From an uncultured Clostridia bacterium (GTDB taxonomy: Bacteria > Bacillota > Clostridia > TANB77 > CAG-508), in NCBI GenBank assembly GCA_949448405.1, contig CASTFX010000004.1:1-21520 (forward strand): a stretch of 21,520 nucleotides of DNA, written 5' to 3'. This document shows positions 8,096-14,208 of this stretch, piece by piece. The notes below the pieces were generated by a model. That model made no database searches. It had not been told where the DNA came from and saw nothing but the letters and a program-made list of their open reading frames with translations. Numbering within the stretch: the stretch's first letter is position 1; every line of letters starts with the position of its first letter. The position numbers and the translations under genes were made by a program.

Positions 8096-8402
8096 ACATC
8101 TTCTCCTTTAATGCTTCCAACAGATCAGGCGATAAATCTAACTTATCAATAGAATCTGTTAAGCTATATTCTATTTTATCTATATATGTAATGCCGATTT
8201 CTTCTTTTGCTAAAGCTAACCAAACTTCTCCCGTATCTGAATAAAAAATTTGAGCTATTTCGTTATAATTCAATATGTCATTATCGTATATGCTGATAGT
8301 GGTATAATATTTATTAAATATAAATATGTAGTAGTCGTCATTTAACGTTATAGTTTTGTTCTTGTTTAGATCAAAAACTTCTTTTAATTGTAATAGATTC
8401 AT
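8073..8402 (-). CDS. Hypothetical element protein (109 aa)
   Basis: I do not recognise a family. 109 residues, acidic overall, with an N-terminal region predicted to be beta-rich (DDYYIFIFNKYYTTISIYDND) and a helical, Leu-rich C-terminus (DLSPDLLEALKEKMYEE). No signal peptide, membrane helix or cysteine. ATG at 8402 follows AGGAGAAGA. It is the second gene of a four-gene minus-strand run leading to the FtsK-like ATPase, overlapping the next gene by 23 bases, so a role in replication or transfer of the element is a reasonable guess only. Confidence 0.6.
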   Translation of the reverse strand: MNLLQLKEVFDLNKNKTITLNDDYYIFIFNKYYTTISIYDNDILNYNEIAQIFYSDTGEVWLALAKEEIGITYIDKIEYSLTDSIDKLDLSPDLLEALKEKMYEESSTK

Positions 8403-8428
8403 AATTCTTCTCCTTTTAAAAATTAGTT

Positions 8429-8463
8429 ACAGGTAGGGTGTAGCTATAAACTACACCACCTGT
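8429..8463. promoter_or_regulatory. Strong intergenic hairpin
   Basis: Arms ACAGGT/ACCTGT (8429-8434, 8458-8463) continue into GGTGTAG/CTACACC (8437-8443, 8451-8457) with a two-base bulge and loop CTATAAA region. It sits between two element genes without a long T-run, so mRNA processing or attenuation is more likely than full termination. Confidence 0.5.
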
Positions 8464-8481
8464 ATACACTTTAATTTTGCA

Positions 8482-8772
8482 TTATTTTTTGCTTGTTTCG
8501 GTAGAGCCAACGAATTCTATAAGACTAACATTTCCGTATCTATCGTAATGAAATTCTTCTACATCTCTGCCTACAAGACTTTTAATTTCTAACGTAGTTA
8601 ATTCTTTGCCAAAAGTTTTTGTTAAGACATTATACTTTACTTTAACTATTGAAACCTTAAGTCCTTCGCTTTTATCGTTATTGCCGAACTCTTCTGCACA
8701 ATGAAGATTAACATTATGAAATGGATTATCTTCATATACGCCAATTCTTTCTTCAATACCTACAATTTTCAT
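8482..8772 (-). CDS. Hypothetical mobile-element protein (96 aa)
   Basis: 96 residues beginning MKIVGIEERIGVYEDNPFHN, beta-rich, with a C-terminal GRDVEEFHYDRYGNVSLIEF. The pattern of an N-terminal xGxYxGxxFH-like segment and a C-terminal YDxYGxV segment is one I associate with small genes near replication modules of Bacillota mobile elements, but I cannot name the family. ATG at 8772 follows AAAGGAG by about 10 bases. It is the first gene of the run that ends with the translocase pair. Confidence 0.6.
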   Translation of the reverse strand: MKIVGIEERIGVYEDNPFHNVNLHCAEEFGNNDKSEGLKVSIVKVKYNVLTKTFGKELTTLEIKSLVGRDVEEFHYDRYGNVSLIEFVGSTETSKK

Positions 8773-8861
8773 AGACTTTATTCTCCTTTCTTTAGATTTT
8801 TAAATGTTGTCGAACGATTCTCTCGCTGACACTATAGTTATAGGCGATTGTATATTTGGCT

Positions 8862-8898
8862 GAAAAATAAAGGTGTATAAATGATACACCCTTTTTTT
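8862..8898. terminator. Hairpin with T-rich flanks, possibly bidirectional
   Basis: GGTGTAT (8872-8878) pairs perfectly with ATACACC (8884-8890), followed by T7 on the plus strand and TTTATTTTT on the minus strand. It lies in the leader of the 8482-8772 gene and may attenuate it. The 210 bases between that gene and the sigma gene hold nothing else but the next terminator. Confidence 0.55.
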
Positions 8899-8904
8899 AC
8901 ATAC

Positions 8905-8931
8905 AAAAAAAAGCCGTATTTTACTACAGCT
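8905..8931 (-). terminator. Terminator of the sigma-factor gene
   Basis: Minus-strand AGCTGTA/TACGGCT stem (7 pairs, one G-U) with a 6-base loop followed by eight T, 50 bases after the sigma stop codon. Confidence 0.8.
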
Positions 8932-8982
8932 TCTATTAAAATCAATAAATCAAAATACTATGATAAATAATTATTTTTTATT

Positions 8983-10257
8983 TTAGTTTTTCTTTTGTTC
9001 TTGTTTTTTCTTGCTCTTCTTTTTAGCCTGTGGATAAATATTTAAAAAATCTTTTTCTTCAATACCTAATAATTCTAATACTTTATTACAATATTCAATA
9101 GGATATCCATTTAATTTCTCCAGAACAAAGGCATATGCAAGATGCGTCCTATTATTTTTTTTAAAACTATATCCAGCTGTATCTAGAAGTGCATTTATAG
9201 TATGACTTGATAATTTGAAGTATATACCAAAAGATACCATTGCTTTTATACTTGGTATTGCTCCCTTAGTTTTATAATATTTAAACGTCTCTTCACTTAA
9301 ATTTGTTGCTCTGCAAAACATTGATTCAGTTATATCTTTTTGTTCACAAATATTTTTAAATTGTTCTTCGAAAGTTGAATATCTTAAATTTATTGCATAT
9401 TCTTCTTGAAATCTTGTTGATATATCTTTAAAGTTTTTTTCTTCTAATTTTTCATAATCTTCATATTTAGCAATTTTTTCAGTCTTTGCAGATATATCAA
9501 TATTTCTCTTTTGTTTTTCAATAATATCTTTCAATAAACGATCTGTTTTTCCATTAGTTATATTATGATATTCGTCAGATTCATAAAAATCATTAAGTTT
9601 ATTGTTAATATTTTCTACTATTTTCTTAATTTTAACTCTATTAACTCCAAGCTTTTTTGCTATATTTGTATCATTCATTTCTTCTTTGTATTTAAATGTA
9701 TAAATAAGTTTTTCGTGAGGATATAAAGTTTTAAAAAAAGCCTCTTTTATTAGCTGAATATCTTTTTTGTTTTCATTATCTATTGTTTGTTCTTCAGGTG
9801 TCATAGAGTTATCAGCAATAACATCAGAAAGAGTAGCATCACTTTCACTATCAATAGTACTTTCTAATGAGATATTTTGTTGTGATAATGTTTTCAATTC
9901 AACTAATTTCTCTAATGGTATTTCTAATCTATCAGCAACCTCTTTATCAGTAGGATCACGTTTTAACTCTTGTGTTAATTCGTTTTCTACTTTTTTCATT
10001 TTATTTATTCGTTTGCTATTATAATTTGAAATACCTTTTGTTTCAGCAATATAATCTTCAATTTCCCATTTGATCCAAGGGGTGGCAAGTGTAGATATTT
10101 TAGTTCCTTTGCTTTCATCAAATTTTTCTGATGCTATCCAAAGACCATATCTTCCATAGTGTAATAAATCTTCAAATGGTACACCATTTCCTATATATTT
10201 TTTAGCAATACTTTTAACTAACCACTCATTTTCGTTTAATATTCTTTCTTCTTCCAC
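8983..10257 (-). CDS. Sigma-70 family factor fused to an XRE-effector-like C-terminal domain
   Basis: 424 residues. N-terminal half is a sigma factor: region 2 (about 10-75, including DLLHYGRYGLWIASEKFD and STLATPWIKWEIEDYI), region 3 (about 85-130, NKMKKVENELTQELKRDPTDKEV) and a region 4 HTH (about 190-230, MNDTNIAKKLGVNRVKIKKI). From about 295 to 410 follows a second domain with a phage-regulator-like HTH (ICEQKDITESMFCRATNLSEETF) and the helical segment SSHTINALLDTAGYSFK, which resembles the C-terminus of Bacillota XRE proteins. The end is Lys-rich. Start is GTG at 10257 after AAGGTGGG. It may direct polymerase to element or cargo promoters. Which promoters is not visible here. Confidence 0.8.
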   Translation of the reverse strand: MEEERILNENEWLVKSIAKKYIGNGVPFEDLLHYGRYGLWIASEKFDESKGTKISTLATPWIKWEIEDYIAETKGISNYNSKRINKMKKVENELTQELKRDPTDKEVADRLEIPLEKLVELKTLSQQNISLESTIDSESDATLSDVIADNSMTPEEQTIDNENKKDIQLIKEAFFKTLYPHEKLIYTFKYKEEMNDTNIAKKLGVNRVKIKKIVENINNKLNDFYESDEYHNITNGKTDRLLKDIIEKQKRNIDISAKTEKIAKYEDYEKLEEKNFKDISTRFQEEYAINLRYSTFEEQFKNICEQKDITESMFCRATNLSEETFKYYKTKGAIPSIKAMVSFGIYFKLSSHTINALLDTAGYSFKKNNRTHLAYAFVLEKLNGYPIEYCNKVLELLGIEEKDFLNIYPQAKKKSKKKQEQKKN

Positions 10258-10316
10258 ACAAATCCCACCTTATTTAATAATATTATTTAACTACACAATA
10301 TAAAATTTCCAATATA

Positions 10317-10322
10317 ATTATA
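10317..10322 (-). promoter_or_regulatory. Extended -10 promoter for the sigma gene
   Basis: Minus-strand TATAAT preceded by TGG, an extended -10. No good -35 at 17 bases. About 60 bases of leader precede the GTG start. Confidence 0.5.
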
Positions 10323-10350
10323 CCATTTTTAGCCTGTTTAATATATAGTA

Positions 10351-10395
10351 AAACAAAAAATAATTTTGGATCATAAATTATATTCCAAAATTATT
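10351..10395 (-). terminator. Terminator of the small membrane-protein gene
   Basis: Perfect 12-base arms AATAATTTTGGA (10359-10370) and TCCAAAATTATT (10384-10395), followed on the minus strand by TTTTGTTTT, directly after the stop at 10402. Confidence 0.8.
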
Positions 10396-10401
10396 ATGTT
10401 T

Positions 10402-10641
10402 TTATGCTCTGTTATTTTTATTAAGATATTTTTTATATATAGTATTTATCAACAAGTAGATACCATATAAGATTATTGAATACAATAAACCACCGAAAAC
10501 AATTATACATAAAAACATAGGATAATCATAGTTAATACCTTTTACTACTATTTCTAGTGGATTATTAGGTATTATGAAAGATAGTATACAAATTACTACA
10601 AAACCTATAACACCTAAAATTTTAAATATTTTTTCTAACAT
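10402..10641 (-). CDS. Small two-helix membrane protein
   Basis: 79 residues from the ATG at 10641, chosen because AAAGGAG lies 9 bases upstream; the longer reading from 10680 would start inside the previous terminator. Two membrane helices (about 7-24 and 38-60) separated by a short loop (PNNPLEIVVKGINYDYP), with a basic C-terminal tail (YKKYLNKNNRA), so both ends are probably cytoplasmic. No family recognised. It stands between the sortase and sigma genes with its own terminator on each side, so it is a separate transcript or reads through from the sortase operon. Confidence 0.6.
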   Translation of the reverse strand: MLEKIFKILGVIGFVVICILSFIIPNNPLEIVVKGINYDYPMFLCIIVFGGLLYSIILYGIYLLINTIYKKYLNKNNRA

Positions 10642-10662
10642 AAATTTCAACTCCTTTATTTC

Positions 10663-10715
10663 AAAAAATAAAAGTAGCATCTAAAATCTTTTAAAACTTT
10701 ATAGATACTACTTTT
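10663..10715 (-). terminator. Terminator of the surface-protein/sortase operon
   Basis: Minus-strand arms AAAAGTAGTATCT and AGATGCTACTTTT (13 pairs, one G-U), followed by ATTTTTT, 20 bases after the sortase stop. Confidence 0.75.
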
Positions 10716-10736
10716 CGTTTTAAATCATTTTATAGA

Positions 10737-11486
10737 TTATTCTAAATTTTCAACTCTTTTTGCGTGTACGACTTTTCTTTTAGATGTTCCACCTGTACCC
10801 GAGCAAGTGGAAAGTGTAAGTATATTATCACTTGTAGATACTTCTATATCAAACTTTTTATAACTTCTTCTTGTAATGGTATCAATAAATTTATTGAAAT
10901 CACTATCACTTTTAAATGAAGTAGTTATATAATATTCTTCTTTTTCTATAATGTAATAACTAAATATTTGATAAGTCAAAAGTTCATTATCTTTATTGTA
11001 TATTTGAATATAGTTATTTTCCTTTTTATCAAAAAATTCATTTTTAAATATATCTTGTAATGATCCAAACATAGTGTCGTCTAACATTGAATGACCGAAT
11101 AATACAACATTTCTATCATTAAAAGATTCATTTCGATAATCCATAAATATTGTTCCTGCCTGATTACTTTCTTTTTCAAAGGAACGTTTAAGATAATATG
11201 AATTGTCTTTTGTATGTACAATAGGGTTGTTTATTTTATCTTGATTAAATCGTATCCAACCAATAGTATCACTATTGATAGATAATAGTTTTTCAAAATC
11301 AATTTTAAATACTTCTTTTTCTTCTTCTATATCTATACTAATAACATTTTGGATCAATTCTTTTGTATCATTTTTATTTTTGTTAGAATCTAATAGGAAT
11401 AATACAATTTTAGTAGTAGAGAATAGGAACACTACTATAAATAAAATTAGTAGAATATTTTTTGTTTTAAATTTTATTTTTTTCAT
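10737..11486 (-). CDS. srtB: Class B sortase
   Basis: Membrane-anchored cysteine transpeptidase that cuts a C-terminal sorting signal and links the protein to peptidoglycan. 249 residues: basic N-terminus and one membrane anchor (about 11-32), then the sortase barrel. Catalytic residues: His132 (VVLFGHSMLDD), Cys228 (LTLSTCSG), Arg237 (TSKRKVVHAKRV). The GWIRF and MDYRNE segments and the longer insertion before the Cys strand fit class B. ATG at 11486, weak ribosome site, 25 bases after the surface protein, which is its evident substrate. The gene ends in a strong terminator, so the two form a two-gene unit. Confidence 0.9.
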   Translation of the reverse strand: MKKIKFKTKNILLILFIVVFLFSTTKIVLFLLDSNKNKNDTKELIQNVISIDIEEEKEVFKIDFEKLLSINSDTIGWIRFNQDKINNPIVHTKDNSYYLKRSFEKESNQAGTIFMDYRNESFNDRNVVLFGHSMLDDTMFGSLQDIFKNEFFDKKENNYIQIYNKDNELLTYQIFSYYIIEKEEYYITTSFKSDSDFNKFIDTITRRSYKKFDIEVSTSDNILTLSTCSGTGGTSKRKVVHAKRVENLE

Positions 11487-11511
11487 TACTTTAAATAGAA
11501 AGAAATAGCAA

Positions 11512-12753
11512 CTAGGCTATTTCCTTTTTCTTCTTACTAACTAGAATATAAGTAATTCCTACTAAAGATCCAAGAGCTAATATAGAATATAATACAATGT
11601 CTATAGAAGAAGTTTGAGCATTGTTTGGTGCTTTATTTACGTTTTCAGTAGTAATAGTTTCATTATCACTTAAAGCTATCATAAATGGAGAAAGCTCACT
11701 AACTGATATTTCTGCTTTTCCGTCTGTTATTGCTGTTTTAAATATTTCATAAGTATTGTCTTTCTTTTTATGTAATATTTGAACTTCCTTACCATTGTAA
11801 TTACTTCCAAGATTAAATGATATTTTCATATTGTTAGTAGTTGTTCCATAAGCTGTTAATTCATAACAACCTAAAATATTTTTAAAACCTTTACTTTCTA
11901 ATTCTTTTGCCATAGTTTTGTAAATTTCGTCATCAGTTTCTAATTTAGCCATATTAACAGGTGTTCCATTTTCTAATGTTGTTCCATAAGCACCCATATT
12001 CATAATATGTTTTATATCATATAGAACATTATTTTTATAGAAGTATAAAATATATCCAACTCCCCAAGGTGTTCCTCCACCTATGCCACCAACACCAGTT
12101 GTACCTTTAATAGTTATAGAACTATCATTGAATAGTTTATTGAAATTGTATGTATTTTCAGTCCATTTACTAGCATTTTCTTCGTCACCTATATTATACA
12201 TTGTAAAAACTGCGTCCGTACCTTCAAAATTTGCAAACTTAATATTATTTACTGCATTTTTAATATATGTTGCATCTTGTTCACTATAAGCACTTTCTTT
12301 AGCATATTTGATAGTGAATTCTTTTCCATAATTTGATCCGTTTATTCCAATACTTCCATTGTCAATAAATCCAATTCCACCACCTAAATCACAACCTGTT
12401 AAAAATTCAGAAGTGGATACATTAGTTATTCCATTTTGATTAAATATTTCCATAAACTTTTCTTCTAATGCTTTTTGAACAATATCTTCTTCATCTGTTT
12501 GAAAATTTGTTCTTGTAATATAATTTGCATATTCTGTTTTAGTGATATTTATTTCAATAGTATTTGGAATAATGTTGTTTAATTCTTCCTCTGTTAAGTC
12601 TTTTAAACTTTTTGTTGTAGTAGTTTCTTGTGCTACTTGATTTGTTTGACTTTCGCTAGGTGTAGGTGTAAGTTCTTCTGCATTAACTGTCATAGTAAAA
12701 AACATACTAGATATTGCTAGTGCTGATAATAAAATTTTACTTGTTTTCTTCAT
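11512..12753 (-). CDS. Sortase-anchored surface protein with NAQTS-type sorting signal
   Basis: 413 residues. Signal peptide 1-25 (MKKTSKILLSALAISSMFFT, cut likely after VNA), a Thr/Ser-rich linker (about 26-48), a large unrecognised extracellular domain with a Gly-rich stretch (GVGGIGGGTPWGVG, about 222-235), and a domain about 315-365 (FNLGSNYNGKEVQILHKKKD to SELSPFMIAL) of a type common in clostridial surface proteins. The C-terminal sorting signal is NAQTS (378-382), a hydrophobic helix, and a KKKKEIA tail. NAQTS is close to the sortase B motif NPQTN but has Ala for Pro. ATG at 12753 after AGAAAGGAAG. Probably alters adhesion or mating, but no function can be read from the sequence. Confidence 0.82.
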   Translation of the reverse strand: MKKTSKILLSALAISSMFFTMTVNAEELTPTPSESQTNQVAQETTTTKSLKDLTEEELNNIIPNTIEINITKTEYANYITRTNFQTDEEDIVQKALEEKFMEIFNQNGITNVSTSEFLTGCDLGGGIGFIDNGSIGINGSNYGKEFTIKYAKESAYSEQDATYIKNAVNNIKFANFEGTDAVFTMYNIGDEENASKWTENTYNFNKLFNDSSITIKGTTGVGGIGGGTPWGVGYILYFYKNNVLYDIKHIMNMGAYGTTLENGTPVNMAKLETDDEIYKTMAKELESKGFKNILGCYELTAYGTTTNNMKISFNLGSNYNGKEVQILHKKKDNTYEIFKTAITDGKAEISVSELSPFMIALSDNETITTENVNKAPNNAQTSSIDIVLYSILALGSLVGITYILVSKKKKEIA

Positions 12754-12774
12754 TTTTTATCTTCCTTTCTAACA

Positions 12775-12938
12775 TATAAAATTTTTATTTATATAATAAA
12801 TATTCGTAAAGAATATTATTACCATAAAATAAGGAACACTATAAACTTCCTTTGTGTTCCGATACTGCTATTGTTGGATTAACTGCATACTGCTCCCAAC
12901 AATATTACAACACCGGTTATAGACACTTCACTAACCGA
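12775..12938 (-). promoter_or_regulatory. Structured 5' leader of the surface-protein operon
   Basis: A leader of about 185 bases between the promoter and the surface-protein start holds three hairpins: CGGTTA/TAACCG (12937-12932 with 12919-12914), ATTGTTGG/CCAACAAT (12903-12896 with 12877-12870) and GGAACAC/GTGTTCC (12860-12854 with 12839-12833). ATACTGCT is repeated at 12862 and 12887. I could not match it to a known riboswitch. Otherwise this 320-base gap has no gene. Confidence 0.45.
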
Positions 12939-12945
12939 TAATAAG

Positions 12946-12974
12946 ATTCTACCACTTTTATTTTATATAGTCAA
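12946..12974 (-). promoter_or_regulatory. Sigma-70 promoter of the surface-protein/sortase operon
   Basis: Minus-strand TTGACT (12974-12969), exactly 17 bases, TAGAAT (12951-12946). One of the best promoter matches in the window, and it is bordered by the XRE operator. Confidence 0.75.
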
Positions 12975-12981
12975 CATTTTT

Positions 12982-13021
12982 ACTGATATTTTATCAGTTT
13001 ATAATCAATACTAATTTTAGT
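12982..13021. promoter_or_regulatory. Two palindromic operator candidates and the xre promoter
   Basis: ACTGATATTTTATCAGT (12982-12998, 7-base arms) and ACTAATTTTAGT (13010-13021) flank a plus-strand TATAAT (13000-13005). The first also touches the -35 of the divergent surface-protein promoter. The XRE protein could therefore control both directions. Confidence 0.55.
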
Positions 13022-13074
13022 GATAATAGTTCATAATAAAATAGAAGTTAGTTCTATAAAAAAGGAGTGGTGTT

Positions 13075-13383
13075 ATGAGAGTTAAACAAACAGAAGAAGA
13101 CAAAATAATTTTAAAAATAATTGGCAATAATATCAAATTTTATAGAATAAATAATAATTGTTCAAGTGAAAATACAGACGAATATGGAAGAATCAGTCAA
13201 GAAAAACTAGCCGAATTATCAGGAACTAGTGCATCTATGATCGCCAATTTAGAAGCAACTAATGTTATGCAAACTATGAGCATTGTTCTTTTGAGAAAAA
13301 TTGCACTTGCTTTAAATATTCCTTTATATGCTTTCTTTTTAGAAAAGCCAATTAAAAATCCACCAATAAATCCTTTTGAATAA
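13075..13383 (+). CDS. XRE-family transcriptional regulator
   Basis: 102-residue DNA-binding protein. The HTH covers about residues 12-85: IIGNNIKFYRINNN, then ISQEKLAELSGTSASMIANL (helices 2-3) and LLRKIALALNIPLYAFF. An Asn-rich insertion (NNCSSENTDEYG) separates helix 1 from helix 2. No effector domain. ATG at 13075 with AAAAAGGAG upstream. It is the only plus-strand gene of the element and is divergent from the sortase operon, with palindromes between them, so it probably represses itself and that operon. A terminator follows directly. Confidence 0.88.
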   Translation: MRVKQTEEDKIILKIIGNNIKFYRINNNCSSENTDEYGRISQEKLAELSGTSASMIANLEATNVMQTMSIVLLRKIALALNIPLYAFFLEKPIKNPPINPFE

Positions 13384-13389
13384 AAAAAG

Positions 13390-13418
13390 AAAACGATTAG
13401 TAAATTACTAGTCGTTTT
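13390..13418 (+). terminator. Terminator of xre
   Basis: AAAACGATTAGTAA pairs with TTACTAGTCGTTTT (one G-T), seven bases after the xre stop. The arm ends in TTTT. Confidence 0.7.
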
Positions 13419-13472
13419 ACTTTGCATTATATTTTTAATTGCATACCTAGGCTCTTTGTTAAAAATCTTTAT

Positions 13473-13495
13473 AAAGTAGTAAATTAGTAGTAAAT
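13473..13495 (+). repeat. Integrase arm-type (DR2-like) direct repeats, right end
   Basis: AAAGTAGTAAAT (13473-13484) and TTAGTAGTAAAT (13484-13495), the same orientation as the left pair, followed by TCAC in both cases. Marks the right end of the element together with a small terminator and an A/T tract. Confidence 0.75.
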
Positions 13496-13518
13496 TCACT
13501 ACTGTTTTATTGATTTAT

Positions 13519-13540
13519 GCCTTATAATAAAGGCTTTTTT
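13519..13540 (+). terminator. Terminator-like hairpin near the element's right end
   Basis: GCCTT/AAGGC stem (13519-13523 with 13530-13534) followed by T6. Would insulate the element from the neighbouring DUF4160 pair. Confidence 0.5.
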
Positions 13541-13625
13541 GGTTATTTATACTTTTTTAAAAGAAAATAATCAGTAGATATATAACTCGTCTGGAGGTAT
13601 TTTTTATACCGAAAGGAGTGATTAT

Positions 13626-13880
13626 ATGCCTATGCTATCTAGTTTTTATGGAATTGTTATTAAGATGTATTTCAAGCAAAAAGAACATAATCCACCTCAT
13701 ATACATGCTATATATGGAGATTATCTTGGTGTCATTGATATCAATAATTGCGCCTTAATTAATGGTGATTTACCTGATAAAGCTTTTTCATTAGTAAAAG
13801 AGTGGATTAATATTCATAAAACTGAATTACTTTATATTTGGAATACACAAAATTTTAGTAAACTTCCACCATTGGAATAA
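13626..13880 (+). CDS. DUF4160 family protein
   Basis: 84 residues, MPMLSSFYGIVIKMYFKQKE then HNPPHIHAIYGDY, which is the signature of DUF4160 (an H-x-PPHxH motif). It ends with VKEWINIHKTELLYIWN and PPLE, also typical. Ribosome site GAAAGGAG. DUF4160 and DUF2442 genes are repeatedly found as two-gene units and have been suggested to be toxin-antitoxin-like; nothing here proves that. DUF2442 follows after 15 bases. The pair is on the plus strand, against the flow of the chromosome genes, and just outside the presumed element end. Confidence 0.85.
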   Translation: MPMLSSFYGIVIKMYFKQKEHNPPHIHAIYGDYLGVIDINNCALINGDLPDKAFSLVKEWINIHKTELLYIWNTQNFSKLPPLE

Positions 13881-13895
13881 TAGGAGGTTGATTTT

Positions 13896-14150
13896 ATGTT
13901 TTATAGAGTCAAATCAGTAGAACCCTTAGATAATTTTATATTGCTTATTAATTTTGAAAATGGAAGTAAGAAATACTATGATGTAAAAACTTTATTTAAT
14001 AAATTTTCTGCTTTCAAGGATTTATTAAATATTAGTGGCTTATTTAATCAAGTCAAAGTAGATATAGGTGGATATGGAATTCTCTGGAATGATAATATTG
14101 ACTTATCTTGCAATGAATTATGGAATAATGGTTTTTCTGAACTAAATTAG
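13896..14150 (+). CDS. DUF2442 family protein
   Basis: 84 residues: MFYRVKSVEPLDNFILLINF, ENGSKKYYDVKTLF, then GYGILWNDNIDLSCNELWNNG, the family's ending (x-G-x-x-W-x-x-x-I-D-L). Likely a small partner of the DUF4160 protein upstream, with ribosome site AGGAGG. A shared bidirectional terminator follows. Role unknown; an antitoxin function is only a hypothesis. Confidence 0.85.
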   Translation: MFYRVKSVEPLDNFILLINFENGSKKYYDVKTLFNKFSAFKDLLNISGLFNQVKVDIGGYGILWNDNIDLSCNELWNNGFSELN

Positions 14151-14168
14151 AAAGAGTAATAATTATTA

Positions 14169-14205
14169 AAACAGCTATGAATGTTTAAAACATTCATAGC
14201 TGTTT
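14169..14205. terminator. Bidirectional terminator
   Basis: Perfect 18-base arms, AAACAGCTATGAATGTTT and its complement separated by one base, between the convergent DUF2442 (ends 14150) and traG (ends 14209). T-rich on both sides. Confidence 0.88.
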
Positions 14206-14208
14206 ATT

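Larger units (their letters stand above)
3960..13565. mobile_element. Tn916-integrase-type integrative element with CRESS-like Rep, sortase cargo (boundaries approximate)
   Basis: The block between yhaO and the DUF4160 pair has int at one end and duplicated AGTAGTAAAT arm sites at both ends (4078-4101 and 13473-13495), as Tn916-family elements do. Content in order: int, xis, CRESS-like rep, candidate origin, two-gene FtsK-like translocase, three small genes, sigma-XRE fusion, membrane protein, sortase B, surface protein, xre. No relaxase of a classical MOB family and no type IV secretion genes are present, so it would be an integrative mobilizable element rather than a self-transmissible one. 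Ends are placed only by eye at the T/A tracts ACTTTTTATAAA (3964-3975) and ACTTTTTTAAAA (13551-13562); they could be off by tens of bases. Confidence 0.8.

Noticed and set aside
8800..8850. oriT-like inverted repeat around TCGAACGA and TCGCTGA
   Set aside because: Arms are imperfect and short, and the hairpin upstream of rep is a far better candidate.
12775..12938. c-di-GMP riboswitch in the surface-protein leader
   Set aside because: I do not see the conserved core sequences of either c-di-GMP class; only generic hairpins.
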